From a bacterium (GTDB lineage: Bacteria; UBP14; UBA6098; JAFGQG01), in assembly GCA_016935765.1 (NCBI GenBank), contig JAFGQG010000039.1, positions 1-43,674 of the forward strand: DNA of 43,674 nucleotides, given 5' to 3'. Below the pieces are notes generated by a model. It was not told the DNA's origin. It saw nothing but the letters and a program-made list of their open reading frames with translations, and ran no database searches. The translations under genes were made by a program, and so were the position numbers. Within the stretch, counting starts at the first letter, position 1. Each line of letters starts with the position of its first letter. Below are positions 20,501-28,511 of the stretch, one piece after another.

Positions 20501-23500
20501 CGCATCGGTGCCCCTGAATTAGACTATGCTGGCGACATTTTAAGTTTTACTGGAGGTCCTGGCTTCTGGACTGACGGTGAGGTTGTTTCTGTGGAACTTA
20601 TTCGTGCTGATGACGTTCTTGGCAACCCGCTCGAAACTCCACTCTCATGGATATTTACACTCGACTACAGTCCACCGGTGCATTCGGGTGAGAGTCCTTT
20701 CATCGGCGGATATGTCGAGGATTTTTCGCCTTTGATCTACTTCCTGCTGTACGATGAACTGTCAGGTCTGGATGTTGCTTCCATCGAGGTCTGGATAGAA
20801 GGCATTCCGTACAGTTTCCTGGATAGCCCATTATGGTGGGCAGCGGGAACGGTGTTCTTCGACCCGGACAGTATCCCGCTCGAGTTCGAGCCCGGGGATA
20901 CGATAGAAGTTTGTGTTGCCGCGGACGATATGCCGGATTATTGCGATCCCAACCATCTCCACGATTGCTGGGAGTTCAATATCGCGCACGGCGGTCCGAT
21001 CGCCACTATCATCAAGCCACTCCCCAATACATATTCCGCATGTGAAGACCAGGGCATAATCATTACGCTGATAGATTCGAACGGCGTAAACGAAGCAACC
21101 ATTGAATTGGAAGTAGAGGGTACCCTTTATCATACTTCCGACATGGAATTAACTTTCAGCGCAGGAACACTGCTGACCTTCATCCCTTCACCCTGGTTCG
21201 ACGACGCGGAGACTGTCCAGGTGCATCTGCTTGCTGCTGAGGATTCCATCGGGAACGAACTTGAAGGTGAATTAGAGTGGACTTTCGTCATGGACCTCTC
21301 CCCGCCTGTTGCCTGGGGTTTTACTCCGGCGAGTGGAAGCGTTGTAAGCAACCCGTCGCCCACGGTTAGCGTCAGTATAGATGATATACTGAGTGGTCTG
21401 GATGAGAGTTCGATCATACTGGATATCGATGGCACAACATTTGACATAAGCTCTCCTTGCGTGACCTGGACAGGTGAGATATTCGAAGTGAGTACAGAGT
21501 GCGCCGGATTATCCTGGTCCGGAGGAACAACAGTGGAAGTTTGCCTTACTGCTTATGACACCCCTGATTACTGCGCGCCGAATACGCTCGAAGTTTGCTG
21601 GGATTTTCATATAGCTACGGGTGGACCGATCGCTGAGATAGTTATCCCAGCCGACAGTTCGGTCTCCGCTTGTGAAGACCAGGGGATAGTGATATACTTG
21701 ACTGACCCGGATGGGGTGGTACCCGAATCCATTGAGCTCCAGGTACGGGATGTGGTCTATACCGTAGATGACACTTATTTAACCTATATACCTGATACTC
21801 TTTATTTTACGCCGGGCGCTGGCTACTGGGTGGATGGCGAAACGGTTTACGTGGCTGTCCTTGCAGCTGATGACGCTCTCGGTAATCCTCTCTCCGGAGC
21901 CCCTGTGGAAGGGATTTTCTTCATGGACCTTTCCGGTCCGGTCGCGTCGAATTTCGTGCCGGTTGACGCTGCTGATGTCTATAATTGGCAGCAGTCAATC
22001 CAGGTTGACCTTACCGATAACCTTCTCGGTGTCGATTCCAATAGTATAGAGCTGGAGATAACGGGCATTTACCGCGCGCCCGGTCCATTGACATTCGACA
22101 TGGCTTCCGGGCTCATTTCATGGGATGGATTAACTGTAACCTTCGACCCTTCCGCGGTCGATGAGGGCGATTTCGGTATAACTTACGCCCCCGAAGAGGA
22201 CAGCATGAACGGCACCGGGCTTTATTTCCCGGAATTCACAACGATAGAAATTGCTGTATATGCCACCGATAACGAACCGGACTACTGCGCCCCGAATCCC
22301 ATACAGGAGCCGAACACATGGAGCTTCTATGTGCCAGATGATGACACGATCCCACCACGGTTTGCGGATTTCCAGCCACCTTATCGACCTACGAGACTGC
22401 CTTTCGATATCTTTTGTGATTTTGTCGATTCTTCGGGACTCTATCGAAATAACGCCCAGACAATTTATGGCAGCAACCTGGATGCCACATTGGATACCAT
22501 ACCAATGGAACCGACTTCTGGCAGTGATACTACTGTGGTGAATGGTGAAACTATAATAAATTTTACGACTGTAGGCGAAGTGCCCAGCTACCAGGATACA
22601 TGTACACTTACATTCAGGATTTTCGGATATGATAACGATTTTGATTTCATGAACCCCTTCGATAGGGCATTGGGCATGGATACTTTCTTTGTGAGTATTC
22701 TCGAAGGTCCGACTGCGACACCGGTCGAACCGCTCCCCAATACAATCAGTTCCTGCGATGACCAGGGAATTTTTATACAACTTTACGATAACGACGGCAT
22801 CGACACACTCACAATTATTCTTGAGGTGGAGCAGGTGGCATATACCATCGATCATCAGTGGCTGACCTATTCAGCGGAGGAAAACCTCCTTGTTCTCCAG
22901 CCCGATATCCCGGTATTCTCAAACGAGCAGGCAGTGGAAGTTGCGCTGGTTAATGTTCACGATAATCTTGGTAATCCGATGTGGGATACGCTCTCGTGGA
23001 CGTTTTTTATCGATCTCGAAGCGCCTGTTTGCTCCTTGAGCAGTCCAATGAACCACTCGATGATAGGAGATCCTACTCCGAGCATTGAGATCCGCATAGA
23101 TGATAACCTTGCGGGAGTACGCCCGGAAACCATAGAGATCACTGTAAACAGCGTTCCCTACGAGGTTGCAGATAACGGGCTTTACTGGTACTTCGATGAT
23201 AATGATCGGGATGGGTCCTTAATAATCGACTGCGACCAGGCGAACATCAGTTTTGTGCCTGGAGACACAGTTTCCCTGAGCTTGGAGATGGGTGATGATC
23301 CGGATTACTGCGCGCCGAACATGGGTTCCTGTGACTGGTGGTTCACCATCGAACCGAAGGTATGGTGTTATGCAGGTCCGAATCCGTTCACTCCCAATGG
23401 CGATGCCGTGAACGAAAACGTGTTCTTCAAGTACCCCAACATGCACAGTAAGAATGCGGAGATTATAATTCTGAATTTGAGAAATGTAGAAGTTTGGAGA

Positions 23501-23659
23501 AAAACCGTGAAGTCCGCGAGTTCGATCTCTGACTATCTTGAGAGAAGCTGGAACGGTCAGGATTCAAAGGGGAAACCGCTTCCGGAAGGGATATATATCT
23601 ACGTGATACAAGTGGATGGAAAAGTGGAATGCAACGGAACGATAATCCTGGCAAGATAA
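14525..23659 (+). CDS. Giant secreted Ig-repeat surface protein (3044 residues) with type-B-like C-terminal sorting domain
   Basis: I place the start at ATG 14525, not at the GTG at 14471: GGAG lies 5 nt before it and it opens a clean signal peptide (MKSRYLILVLVILFISLVSP). Residues ~25-330 form a beta-rich domain I do not recognise. A CARDB-like domain follows (~335-450), then an Ig/PKD-like domain split by a MAM or anchor-J-like insert (15957-16522). Two more PKD-like domains lead into nine A-B Ig-like pairs (880-~2940). An unrelated ~115-residue unit containing DNDFDFMNPFDR sits between pairs 8 and 9. The end (2948-3044) has PNPFTPNGD and PEGIYIYVIQVDGK, resembling gliding-motility-type (CHU_C/FlgD-like) T9SS signals. 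I infer an exported, disulfide-rich surface fibre. Its ligand is unknown. It is a paralogue of the protein at 35230. Confidence 0.88.
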   Translation: MKSRYLILVLVILFISLVSPHLKAYENVPTDVAEYAEWKRSLAEERSRSHMVSPLDIDSDNGYVIARLDENSGSYDEAADASGGSSWQSLTYGWPSPPWDWQIYKIDGHTPQQTDGAGPPGPDCTLIGTPDACYTEWDAAEGTNIIWTVWNNEHGVKIMQKVQAVSLGTSPGDVEQIEFTVLFIPVDGACHSCGAVKYYDTMLALNDGAPISTAFGYTAMAEIFYAPSIPSIWRAYESGYPPSPGDLQALGVLIGYDAVMPDVFWCGQWPASNDNGWADSYWEADATGGFGGDTATMVKWYQQSVCPGDTLRFTTYYGIGDFGNFPIIQIVHNPPTILPTCDDVLPNPFTVEARISNIGNANATNVTATLSLGSAGLSIETGANPQNIGTITAYTGATNALWTVNIDPSIFGSTVCYDITVHYTNPDDSDSTIAGHYCIDIPDIYVMSVTATVDDPELCGGECTDLHASYSGGIPGGGNFFTNFDSDNGGFIGDGEWEWGNPDPYFDWLEFRNEGPDDAYSNPNCWCTDRNGAYTGTNINWSLISPTFYQPMGALGVLSFYHYMDCAPSTDGGNVKISTNSGTTWELLTPTGGYPATASFLNAAISGEGCYSGTTGGWVYAEFDISAYAGNIFQIKFHFGTSFSSLILSYPGWFIDNFELTGFSSGEVYQWWPSDGLSGTNIPDPTACPETTTTYNVEIDIGYGCIDTATVTVNVNPSPSVIVNDDSICAGESAILFAEVDPPSAGYTYYWTPGGYRTQEITVTPTTTTNYIVTVTSGSCGSAPDTATVYVSPDIIVDPGRETTIMYEDCVILGGSPTGQGGTPGLSYEWYPIDGIRDPYSPNPEACPSDTTDYCVIVTDAIGCAETSCVTINVLFDTLGPEAVIIEPLPNTYSACEDQRIIIVITDSSGVDHSTLELQVNREYYYDDSPEISWSGDTLIFTPPPGYWTDAEVVEVRLNRADDIFGNPLQGAPIVWTFIIDYSPPVAWGEFPPPDTIITIPSPMINVYVADSGSGLDYTGMGLIINGDFYPYDTTGMRFDPVNGLLRFDPSALGIRFEDGDTVEVCLTGAQDMPDYCDPNVMIDHCWESYVVISELYAEIVEPFNGAYSACDDQRIIIRIVSPYPIDTTTIELNVEGVLYTISHDWLSYDGDSLLVFQPDPGFWSNGQVVHVELTRADDIYGFPLADILTWSFVIDLAPPVIYNMIPAPEAAVPDSSPLISFDLADSLSGLDETTIVLTVNGTVFNTDSAGITWDGEHLELDCDLAELGFSDGDTVEVCVHAEDSPDYCDPNALDTCWHFYIVLAGPIATIIEPLDSTITACDDQCIYILIEDPDGVDESTIELIVNGESYNILSPELSMISDTLIFCLSTPWSDNEIVTVELVSADDVYGNDLQNPLTWLFMVDLSPPVYFDWNPLDGEIITDPYQEIIVSITDSLSGVDDTSIILTVDGIPYGLTDPGITYTVDSSGAYPVYNIVFSPLDAGIEFEHNDTIQVCIYSYDSPDYCAANESEYCWIFIVDILGPVADLLHPFNGAVSSCDDQGAIILIYDREVSHGVDPSSIVFEVEVGGTTLTDPPTRWVFPETLYFEPAPGTWSNNDSVVIRLLEASDSVGNGLDAFYTWFYLIDLESPTLMHPYPPIWGEVGDLSPVITFELIDNLAGVELDSTRICINGFCFGLANPSFNRTDSAYSFNCDLAGISFEGGDTVEICVRGIDMPDLCAPNRLDTCWYFTIPVGGPVGTIIEPDSNTYSACDDQRIIMLVQDPDGVVDSTIELEVNGRIYTTSDGELTYDGDSLIFTPSTLWSDGDVVNVCLLAAEDIFTNPLEDAPICWEFIIDLTPPEVTSVDPVPGSEVMTTCPVITFSLSDRLSGLNETSVELTVNSVTFTIFDPSVDWDGMNFTIDLCAAGFDISGGDVITVCLYAEDNPDYCGPNVLDTCWNFIVAGGGPIAEIISPLDSTYSACEPETIFISLYDSNGVDDTTIVLVVNGVEYRIGAPELDYAGDILSFTGGPGFWTDGEVVSVELIRADDVLGNPLETPLSWIFTLDYSPPVHSGESPFIGGYVEDFSPLIYFLLYDELSGLDVASIEVWIEGIPYSFLDSPLWWAAGTVFFDPDSIPLEFEPGDTIEVCVAADDMPDYCDPNHLHDCWEFNIAHGGPIATIIKPLPNTYSACEDQGIIITLIDSNGVNEATIELEVEGTLYHTSDMELTFSAGTLLTFIPSPWFDDAETVQVHLLAAEDSIGNELEGELEWTFVMDLSPPVAWGFTPASGSVVSNPSPTVSVSIDDILSGLDESSIILDIDGTTFDISSPCVTWTGEIFEVSTECAGLSWSGGTTVEVCLTAYDTPDYCAPNTLEVCWDFHIATGGPIAEIVIPADSSVSACEDQGIVIYLTDPDGVVPESIELQVRDVVYTVDDTYLTYIPDTLYFTPGAGYWVDGETVYVAVLAADDALGNPLSGAPVEGIFFMDLSGPVASNFVPVDAADVYNWQQSIQVDLTDNLLGVDSNSIELEITGIYRAPGPLTFDMASGLISWDGLTVTFDPSAVDEGDFGITYAPEEDSMNGTGLYFPEFTTIEIAVYATDNEPDYCAPNPIQEPNTWSFYVPDDDTIPPRFADFQPPYRPTRLPFDIFCDFVDSSGLYRNNAQTIYGSNLDATLDTIPMEPTSGSDTTVVNGETIINFTTVGEVPSYQDTCTLTFRIFGYDNDFDFMNPFDRALGMDTFFVSILEGPTATPVEPLPNTISSCDDQGIFIQLYDNDGIDTLTIILEVEQVAYTIDHQWLTYSAEENLLVLQPDIPVFSNEQAVEVALVNVHDNLGNPMWDTLSWTFFIDLEAPVCSLSSPMNHSMIGDPTPSIEIRIDDNLAGVRPETIEITVNSVPYEVADNGLYWYFDDNDRDGSLIIDCDQANISFVPGDTVSLSLEMGDDPDYCAPNMGSCDWWFTIEPKVWCYAGPNPFTPNGDAVNENVFFKYPNMHSKNAEIIILNLRNVEVWRKTVKSASSISDYLERSWNGQDSKGKPLPEGIYIYVIQVDGKVECNGTIILAR
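17162..23365 (+). repeat. Nine alternating A-B Ig-like repeat pairs (~210 codons per pair)
   Basis: A units have a consensus of EP-x-x-N-T-Y-S-A-C-D-D-Q, then DPDGVD-x-STIELEVNG, ending DLSPP. B units have SGLD-x-x-SI-x-LTVNG, GDTVEVCL and DYC-x-PN-x-LDTCW-x-F. Each pair normally carries about four Cys, one in A and three in B. The eighth B unit is enlarged (YRAPGPLTFD), and a non-homologous unit follows it before pair 9. Confidence 0.88.
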
Positions 23660-23683
23660 TTTTTTTCAGTAGAAAGGAAGAAT

Positions 23684-24364
23684 ATGGATGACGAGACAAC
23701 AAAAATAAAAGCAATTGGCAGCGAAGTAAAAGTCAATTCCTGGATAAACCTGGAAGTCAAAATTGTGGAGTTATGGAACGCCAAATCGGACAAAATTGCC
23801 CAAACTGGCTTATTTGGAGATGATACCGGTACTGTAAGGTTCACTTCCTGGAAGGTATCGAACCTCCCCGAATTCGAAAAAGATAAGTGCTATATAGTTA
23901 AAAACGCTGTGGTGAACTCATGGAACGGAAAATTGCAACTGAACCTGAATAGAAAAACTGAGATCCAGGAAACAGATGCTGACATCGAAGTTAGTGTTAA
24001 GGAACCTGAAGTGTTTAAGGGTGAGATTATTGGGTTGACGAATAGAACAGCAGCGATTCTGAAGTGCCCTAAATGCAGCAGACCGGTGACAAAAAACTTC
24101 TGCAACGTCCATAAGGACATAACGCCTAAAAAGGACCTGAGATTGGGTTTGAGGATAAAGGTGGACGAGGATGTAAAAGTGGTCGAATTCAGGGGCAGAG
24201 AAGCTCAGAGAATTTCCGGTTTTACAGCAGAAGCTGCTCATTCCTATGAACCCGACGATTTTCTTCCGGATCTCGAACGGAAACTTGTCGGGAAAACCCT
24301 CGAATTTACCTGTACCGAATCGAAAGGCTATTTTTATGGGAAGAACGCGAGAGTACTACTTTAA
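23684..24364 (+). CDS. Archaeal-RPA-like single-stranded-DNA-binding protein with zinc finger
   Basis: This 226-residue protein has no signal peptide. Residues ~1-105 look like an RPA-type OB fold (IGSEVKVNSWINLEVKIVEL, then TGLFGDDTGTVRFTSW). Residues ~105-226 look like a second OB fold holding a zinc site C128-x2-C131-x8-C140-x2-H143. That CxxC...CxxH finger inside an OB fold is characteristic of archaeal and eukaryotic replication protein A, whereas bacteria normally use SSB. It should bind single-stranded DNA or RNA in the cytoplasm during replication or repair; the binding is inferred. The gene starts 24 nt after the giant gene's stop with its own GAAAGGAAG site, so the two may share a transcript despite unrelated functions. 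Confidence 0.85.
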   Translation: MDDETTKIKAIGSEVKVNSWINLEVKIVELWNAKSDKIAQTGLFGDDTGTVRFTSWKVSNLPEFEKDKCYIVKNAVVNSWNGKLQLNLNRKTEIQETDADIEVSVKEPEVFKGEIIGLTNRTAAILKCPKCSRPVTKNFCNVHKDITPKKDLRLGLRIKVDEDVKVVEFRGREAQRISGFTAEAAHSYEPDDFLPDLERKLVGKTLEFTCTESKGYFYGKNARVLL

Positions 24365-24429
24365 AAAGAAAAGAAGTATAATTAGAGTGAAGGTATTGAA
24401 AATATTTAATTTGAGGAAACATTAGTAGT

Positions 24430-24570
24430 ATGCAAAGAGCAACCATAATACCATACGAAAAGTATCTGCACTTAAAAGAGCTGAAAGAAACGGAAAAAGC
24501 AGACGACATTGCTGAAACGTCTGAGCAGAAAACGAGACCGACATGGATATTTTGGAAAAGAGATACTTGA
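24430..24570 (+). CDS. Possible 46-residue remnant of a Phd-like antitoxin
   Basis: A short frame reads MQRATIIPYEKYLHLKEL followed by a charged tail. The start resembles the middle of Phd/YefM antitoxins, where a proline and tyrosine precede a [KR]-LKEL helix, but the N-terminal DNA-binding part is absent and no toxin follows. GAGGAAAC lies a poor 10 nt or more from the ATG. It may be a gene fragment or chance. The rest of the 271-bp spacer at 24365-24635 shows nothing I can identify. Confidence 0.3.
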   Translation: MQRATIIPYEKYLHLKELKETEKADDIAETSEQKTRPTWIFWKRDT

Positions 24571-24635
24571 TCTTCTGATAAATATGGTGATGTTAGTTCA
24601 GTAAGTCGGAATATTTAAGAGAGTGAGGGGGCAGC

Positions 24636-27600
24636 ATGTATCGAAGAATTCTATTTTTAACGATTTTATTGATACTTATAAATATAAGTGGTGTAATGAG
24701 TTACACTTACTGGGTTCCTTACGTGGATACCTTGCACATTTCAAGCGAGATGTACTGGCGTTCCAATCTCGTGTTCCACGCGCTCTTTGATAGTACTGCT
24801 ATTACTTCAAGCGTTCTTGATACTGTGTTGAACGCGGGAGAAGGTTACAATATCGCGGATTACACTTCCTGCGGAGTCAGTATCGAAACCAACAAACTGA
24901 CCAGGATTATGTATAACGCGAAGATAGTTACGCCATCGGAGTATGAACCGACAGAATTTTACTATACCTTGCAGCCGGAATTTCTGCTGGGAACCGAGTA
25001 TTTGGTGGGCAGCCTCTACGAACCGCCTGCCGCCTGGGAATTTGTCGCGGTCACTGGAACGCGTGATAGAACTAACCTTATTGTCAATGAAACCGAGACC
25101 TATATCCTGGATGCCGGTGAGTGTATTACCCTTACTTTTCGTTCGGATCATAACGTGATGAGCCTCATCGCTGACCAGAAGATAGCAGTAGCGCATATTT
25201 CACACAGGGGTTCAGGGCATGACGATTTCACAGCATATACTCCTCTTCCGCTGGAGTTATGGGGTACAGAATTTTTTTCCCCGTTAGCTCATGCGCTATG
25301 GGCTGCAGGATATGAAGATGGTGTGGATTCAACCGGCTTGATAATTGTAGCGCTGGAGAATATGACAACCGTGCAGGTGAGTGGAACCCCGTATTCCCTC
25401 GATGAAGGTGAAAGAATGAGAGTGTTTATCGGAACAGATAGCGCTTCCATAGTATCTGATCGACCCATACAGGTGGTTAAGAATTTCATGATGTACGCGA
25501 ATGACCGCTGGCGCGATGTTATACGCATTTACAGTAACACAGTGTGCCTGCATCCTTCAGACCTTCAGATGAGGTACGCCTTTATGGATCGCCTAAGTCC
25601 GTCAGATATGGAGGAGCACGGCGGACCGCGCAACTGGTGGACGATAACGTCATTCGATAATGGCAACAGGGTAACGGCAGACGTGAACTTCGATGGGTCG
25701 CTGGACCTCGACGTCACTCTAGACCGCTTTGAAACGCTATACCTGACTGATACAAGCACCATAATCGGCGGATGGGACACAGCCTCCGCTATATTGGAAT
25801 CTGAAAATCCTGTACAGGTCATCAATTCAGTCAGGGGCTGGTGGTGGGATTACATTGAAGCCCATTACGAGTATTCAAACTGGGACGTGGAATCCCTCTG
25901 CGATTTGGATGTGTCGATAATGGTGTCGGATGACATGGTTTGTTCAGATGATACTATCGCGCTGATACCGATAGTTACCGGTGGGACACCGCCTTATACG
26001 TACTTCTGGGGACCGCACGAATACCTTGGAGATGAACATGCAGAGAACCCGGTCGGCTACAATCATAGTCTGTACGTGTGGATTTGGTACTTTGTAAGAG
26101 TGACGGATTCACTTGGGTGCATAGCTGAGGATTCGATACTTGTGGGCTATTCGCATCTCAGCGCGGACGCGGGTCCAAACTTTGAGATTTGCCCTCATCA
26201 CGAGATTGCCCTCGGGGGATATTATGGTTCAGCACTAAATGGTATTCCACCTCATCGATATACCTGGACAAATGACGTAGATCCCGGCTGGGTTTCACAT
26301 GAAGGGCATCCTATCGTATCTCCTGATGTAACAACAGTTTACTATCTTGAAGTAAAGGATAGCGCCGGTTGCTATGCTTATGATACTGTCGAAATAATCA
26401 ATGATTTTGTGGCAGTTGGAGATTTCGGGCCGATATCTCCGGACAGCGGCGCGGTCCTGCCTCCCGGGGATATTACTATCGAGTGGGAAGAAGCGCCCGG
26501 CACTGCCCCGATCTACTATACACTTTATATCGATGGGCTGATTGTAGCTGCCCTCATTGAATCAACACATTTTACCATGAATTATCCCTGCGGCGAAACC
26601 CATTACTGGTACGTGGAAGCTTTGAATTTCTGCGGGGATTATTCAATATGGTCAGATAGATTTTGCTGCGGAGAATATGATACTTGCTGGACTAGCATGG
26701 AATATTGCGTGGGGGAATGGATTATAGGCAGCCCTGGTTCAATCTGGGGAGCTATAGATGAATGCTGTCCTGAACACCCGCCACTTTATCCGGGTACGTT
26801 GAGTATCGGATGGGATCCTCCATTCTCGACCTTCCCATGCGAAGTCAGAGCATGGTTCGGAGATACTATCGCGTACCCCGGGGATACAATATTGCTCCCG
26901 GTATATGTCGAAGATCCAAGCCACCTGGGCGCTACATCGTTTAACCTTCACTTCGCATTCTTCCCCGATGTTTTCGAAGTAATAGGAACAGAATCCATGG
27001 GGACTGCAAGCGAGGATTGGGGAAGTTTATCTTTTTCAGTTTCGTCTCCCGGAAATGCAGAAATAAGCGGTTCGGGAATAACTACACTTGACAGAGATAC
27101 AATTCTATGTTATATAATTATCCATGTATTCCCATCAGCTGCACAGGGTGGTTATACTCCAATGAAACTTATCGAACTGACCTTCAATGATGGATCCATC
27201 CATAGTATCACCGAGAATGGTATTTTCCTGGTGAATTGGCTCCCCATTAGCTGGATGTCTGAAATAACCGTGAAAGGGAATAATTCTAATACCGAACTGG
27301 TTTTATCGTTTGGGGCTTCTCCTTTCGCTTCGGAGAATTACGATCCCGGATTGGACATAATCGCTCTTCCTCCCGTTGGAACAATACATGCTTATTTCCC
27401 ATTGGGTGACACACTTAATCCCCATATCGCGGAATTGTCCAGGGACATTCGCGGCAACCTCGATTTCCCAACCTGTTGGCTTATTCATACTGAGGGAGAA
27501 GCCGGTACGCTTTTTTGGAATCCCGAGTATTTGCCTTCGGGAACCTTCCTGCTGAGCGGCGTTCTCGACATGCATAATATTGATCTCTACGCTTTTGAAG

Positions 27601-28478
27601 AGAATGAAGATGTTGAAATATGCTTCGAAAGGATGACACCCGGGATAGGGGAAGTAAACTTGATAAGCGGTTGGAACCTAATATCTTTCTCTATGGTACC
27701 CACATTCGCAAATATTGAAAGGGTTCTTCCTACTGTTGTTTCAGCGCCATATTGGTATCACCCTCTCGAAAGAACTTATGTATTTGTAGACGGTTTCCAG
27801 GCAGGAAAAGGTTACTGGGTTTATTCAGATAGGGATACGACATACCGTATCGGGGGAATCCCAGTTGACGAATTCAGCGCAGTCTTGAGCAGGGGCTGGA
27901 ATTTGATAGGTTCCGCTACAACGACAATGAACGTTACTTTTGAAACTGGCAGGATTATCCCGCCACTCTATTATTGGGGTGGCGTGAGTTATGAAGCATC
28001 TGACACAATTGCTTCGAATCTGGGGTACTGGGTATTGGTCGCTGCGCCGGAATGCACACTCGATGCTTCAGTAGCAAGCGCTGAAGCGCATTTCTATAAA
28101 GAGATAGGATACTTGAATGCAGATAATATCCAGGCTTTATACGGTTCAAATCCTCCGCCACCGCCAGGCAGCAGCTTTCCAAATTATAAACCACTGTTAC
28201 CAGACTACTTTACTTTGGAAACAGCTCCGAATCCATTTAATTCACGATTGGAGGTCACTTACAAAGTACCTTACAATTCTAAACTCGATATTGAAATATA
28301 TAATATTTATGGTGAAAAAATTATTACATTGGTCGAACGCTATCATCCTAAGGGAGTTTATAGAACCTACTGGGATGGCTGCGATATTACTGACGAGAAG
28401 GTCTCTAGTGGAATCTACTTCGTCGGGATGAGAACAGATGAATATTTAGTTAAAAGAAAAGTATTATTATTGAAATAA
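24636..28478 (+). CDS. Large secreted protein: YWVPYVDT N-domain, PKD/Fn3-like, cohesin-like, GWNLIS and type-A sorting domain
   Basis: The 1280-residue product has a signal peptide (MYRRILFLTILLILINISG) and GAGGGGG before the ATG. Residues 23-417 form a large beta domain with LWGTEF and IIVALEN-x-T motifs, which I tentatively relate to IgGFc-binding-like N-terminal domains. PKD-like and Fn3-like domains follow (~418-690). Residues ~734-870 resemble a cohesin fold (VRAWFGDTIAYPGDTILLPV, then a distal DTILCYI). Residues ~1005-1130 hold two GWNLI modules with GYWVYS and GYWVLVA. The tail (~1197-1280) has PNPFNSRLEVTY, IYNIYGEKI, SSGIYFVGM and a KVLLLK end, like type-A T9SS signals. Its N-domain is shared with the protein at 35230 and its second half with that at 28512. 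Function unknown, probably surface adhesion. Confidence 0.87.
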   Translation: MYRRILFLTILLILINISGVMSYTYWVPYVDTLHISSEMYWRSNLVFHALFDSTAITSSVLDTVLNAGEGYNIADYTSCGVSIETNKLTRIMYNAKIVTPSEYEPTEFYYTLQPEFLLGTEYLVGSLYEPPAAWEFVAVTGTRDRTNLIVNETETYILDAGECITLTFRSDHNVMSLIADQKIAVAHISHRGSGHDDFTAYTPLPLELWGTEFFSPLAHALWAAGYEDGVDSTGLIIVALENMTTVQVSGTPYSLDEGERMRVFIGTDSASIVSDRPIQVVKNFMMYANDRWRDVIRIYSNTVCLHPSDLQMRYAFMDRLSPSDMEEHGGPRNWWTITSFDNGNRVTADVNFDGSLDLDVTLDRFETLYLTDTSTIIGGWDTASAILESENPVQVINSVRGWWWDYIEAHYEYSNWDVESLCDLDVSIMVSDDMVCSDDTIALIPIVTGGTPPYTYFWGPHEYLGDEHAENPVGYNHSLYVWIWYFVRVTDSLGCIAEDSILVGYSHLSADAGPNFEICPHHEIALGGYYGSALNGIPPHRYTWTNDVDPGWVSHEGHPIVSPDVTTVYYLEVKDSAGCYAYDTVEIINDFVAVGDFGPISPDSGAVLPPGDITIEWEEAPGTAPIYYTLYIDGLIVAALIESTHFTMNYPCGETHYWYVEALNFCGDYSIWSDRFCCGEYDTCWTSMEYCVGEWIIGSPGSIWGAIDECCPEHPPLYPGTLSIGWDPPFSTFPCEVRAWFGDTIAYPGDTILLPVYVEDPSHLGATSFNLHFAFFPDVFEVIGTESMGTASEDWGSLSFSVSSPGNAEISGSGITTLDRDTILCYIIIHVFPSAAQGGYTPMKLIELTFNDGSIHSITENGIFLVNWLPISWMSEITVKGNNSNTELVLSFGASPFASENYDPGLDIIALPPVGTIHAYFPLGDTLNPHIAELSRDIRGNLDFPTCWLIHTEGEAGTLFWNPEYLPSGTFLLSGVLDMHNIDLYAFEENEDVEICFERMTPGIGEVNLISGWNLISFSMVPTFANIERVLPTVVSAPYWYHPLERTYVFVDGFQAGKGYWVYSDRDTTYRIGGIPVDEFSAVLSRGWNLIGSATTTMNVTFETGRIIPPLYYWGGVSYEASDTIASNLGYWVLVAAPECTLDASVASAEAHFYKEIGYLNADNIQALYGSNPPPPPGSSFPNYKPLLPDYFTLETAPNPFNSRLEVTYKVPYNSKLDIEIYNIYGEKIITLVERYHPKGVYRTYWDGCDITDEKVSSGIYFVGMRTDEYLVKRKVLLLK

Positions 28479-28511
28479 ACAAAACTATAACACAGATAAA
28501 AGGGGTAAATT

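Noticed and set aside
22130..22855. 241-codon minus-strand frame inside the giant gene
   Set aside because: It mirrors a strongly conserved repeat frame, and similar antisense frames recur under other repeats, so it is a codon-bias shadow.
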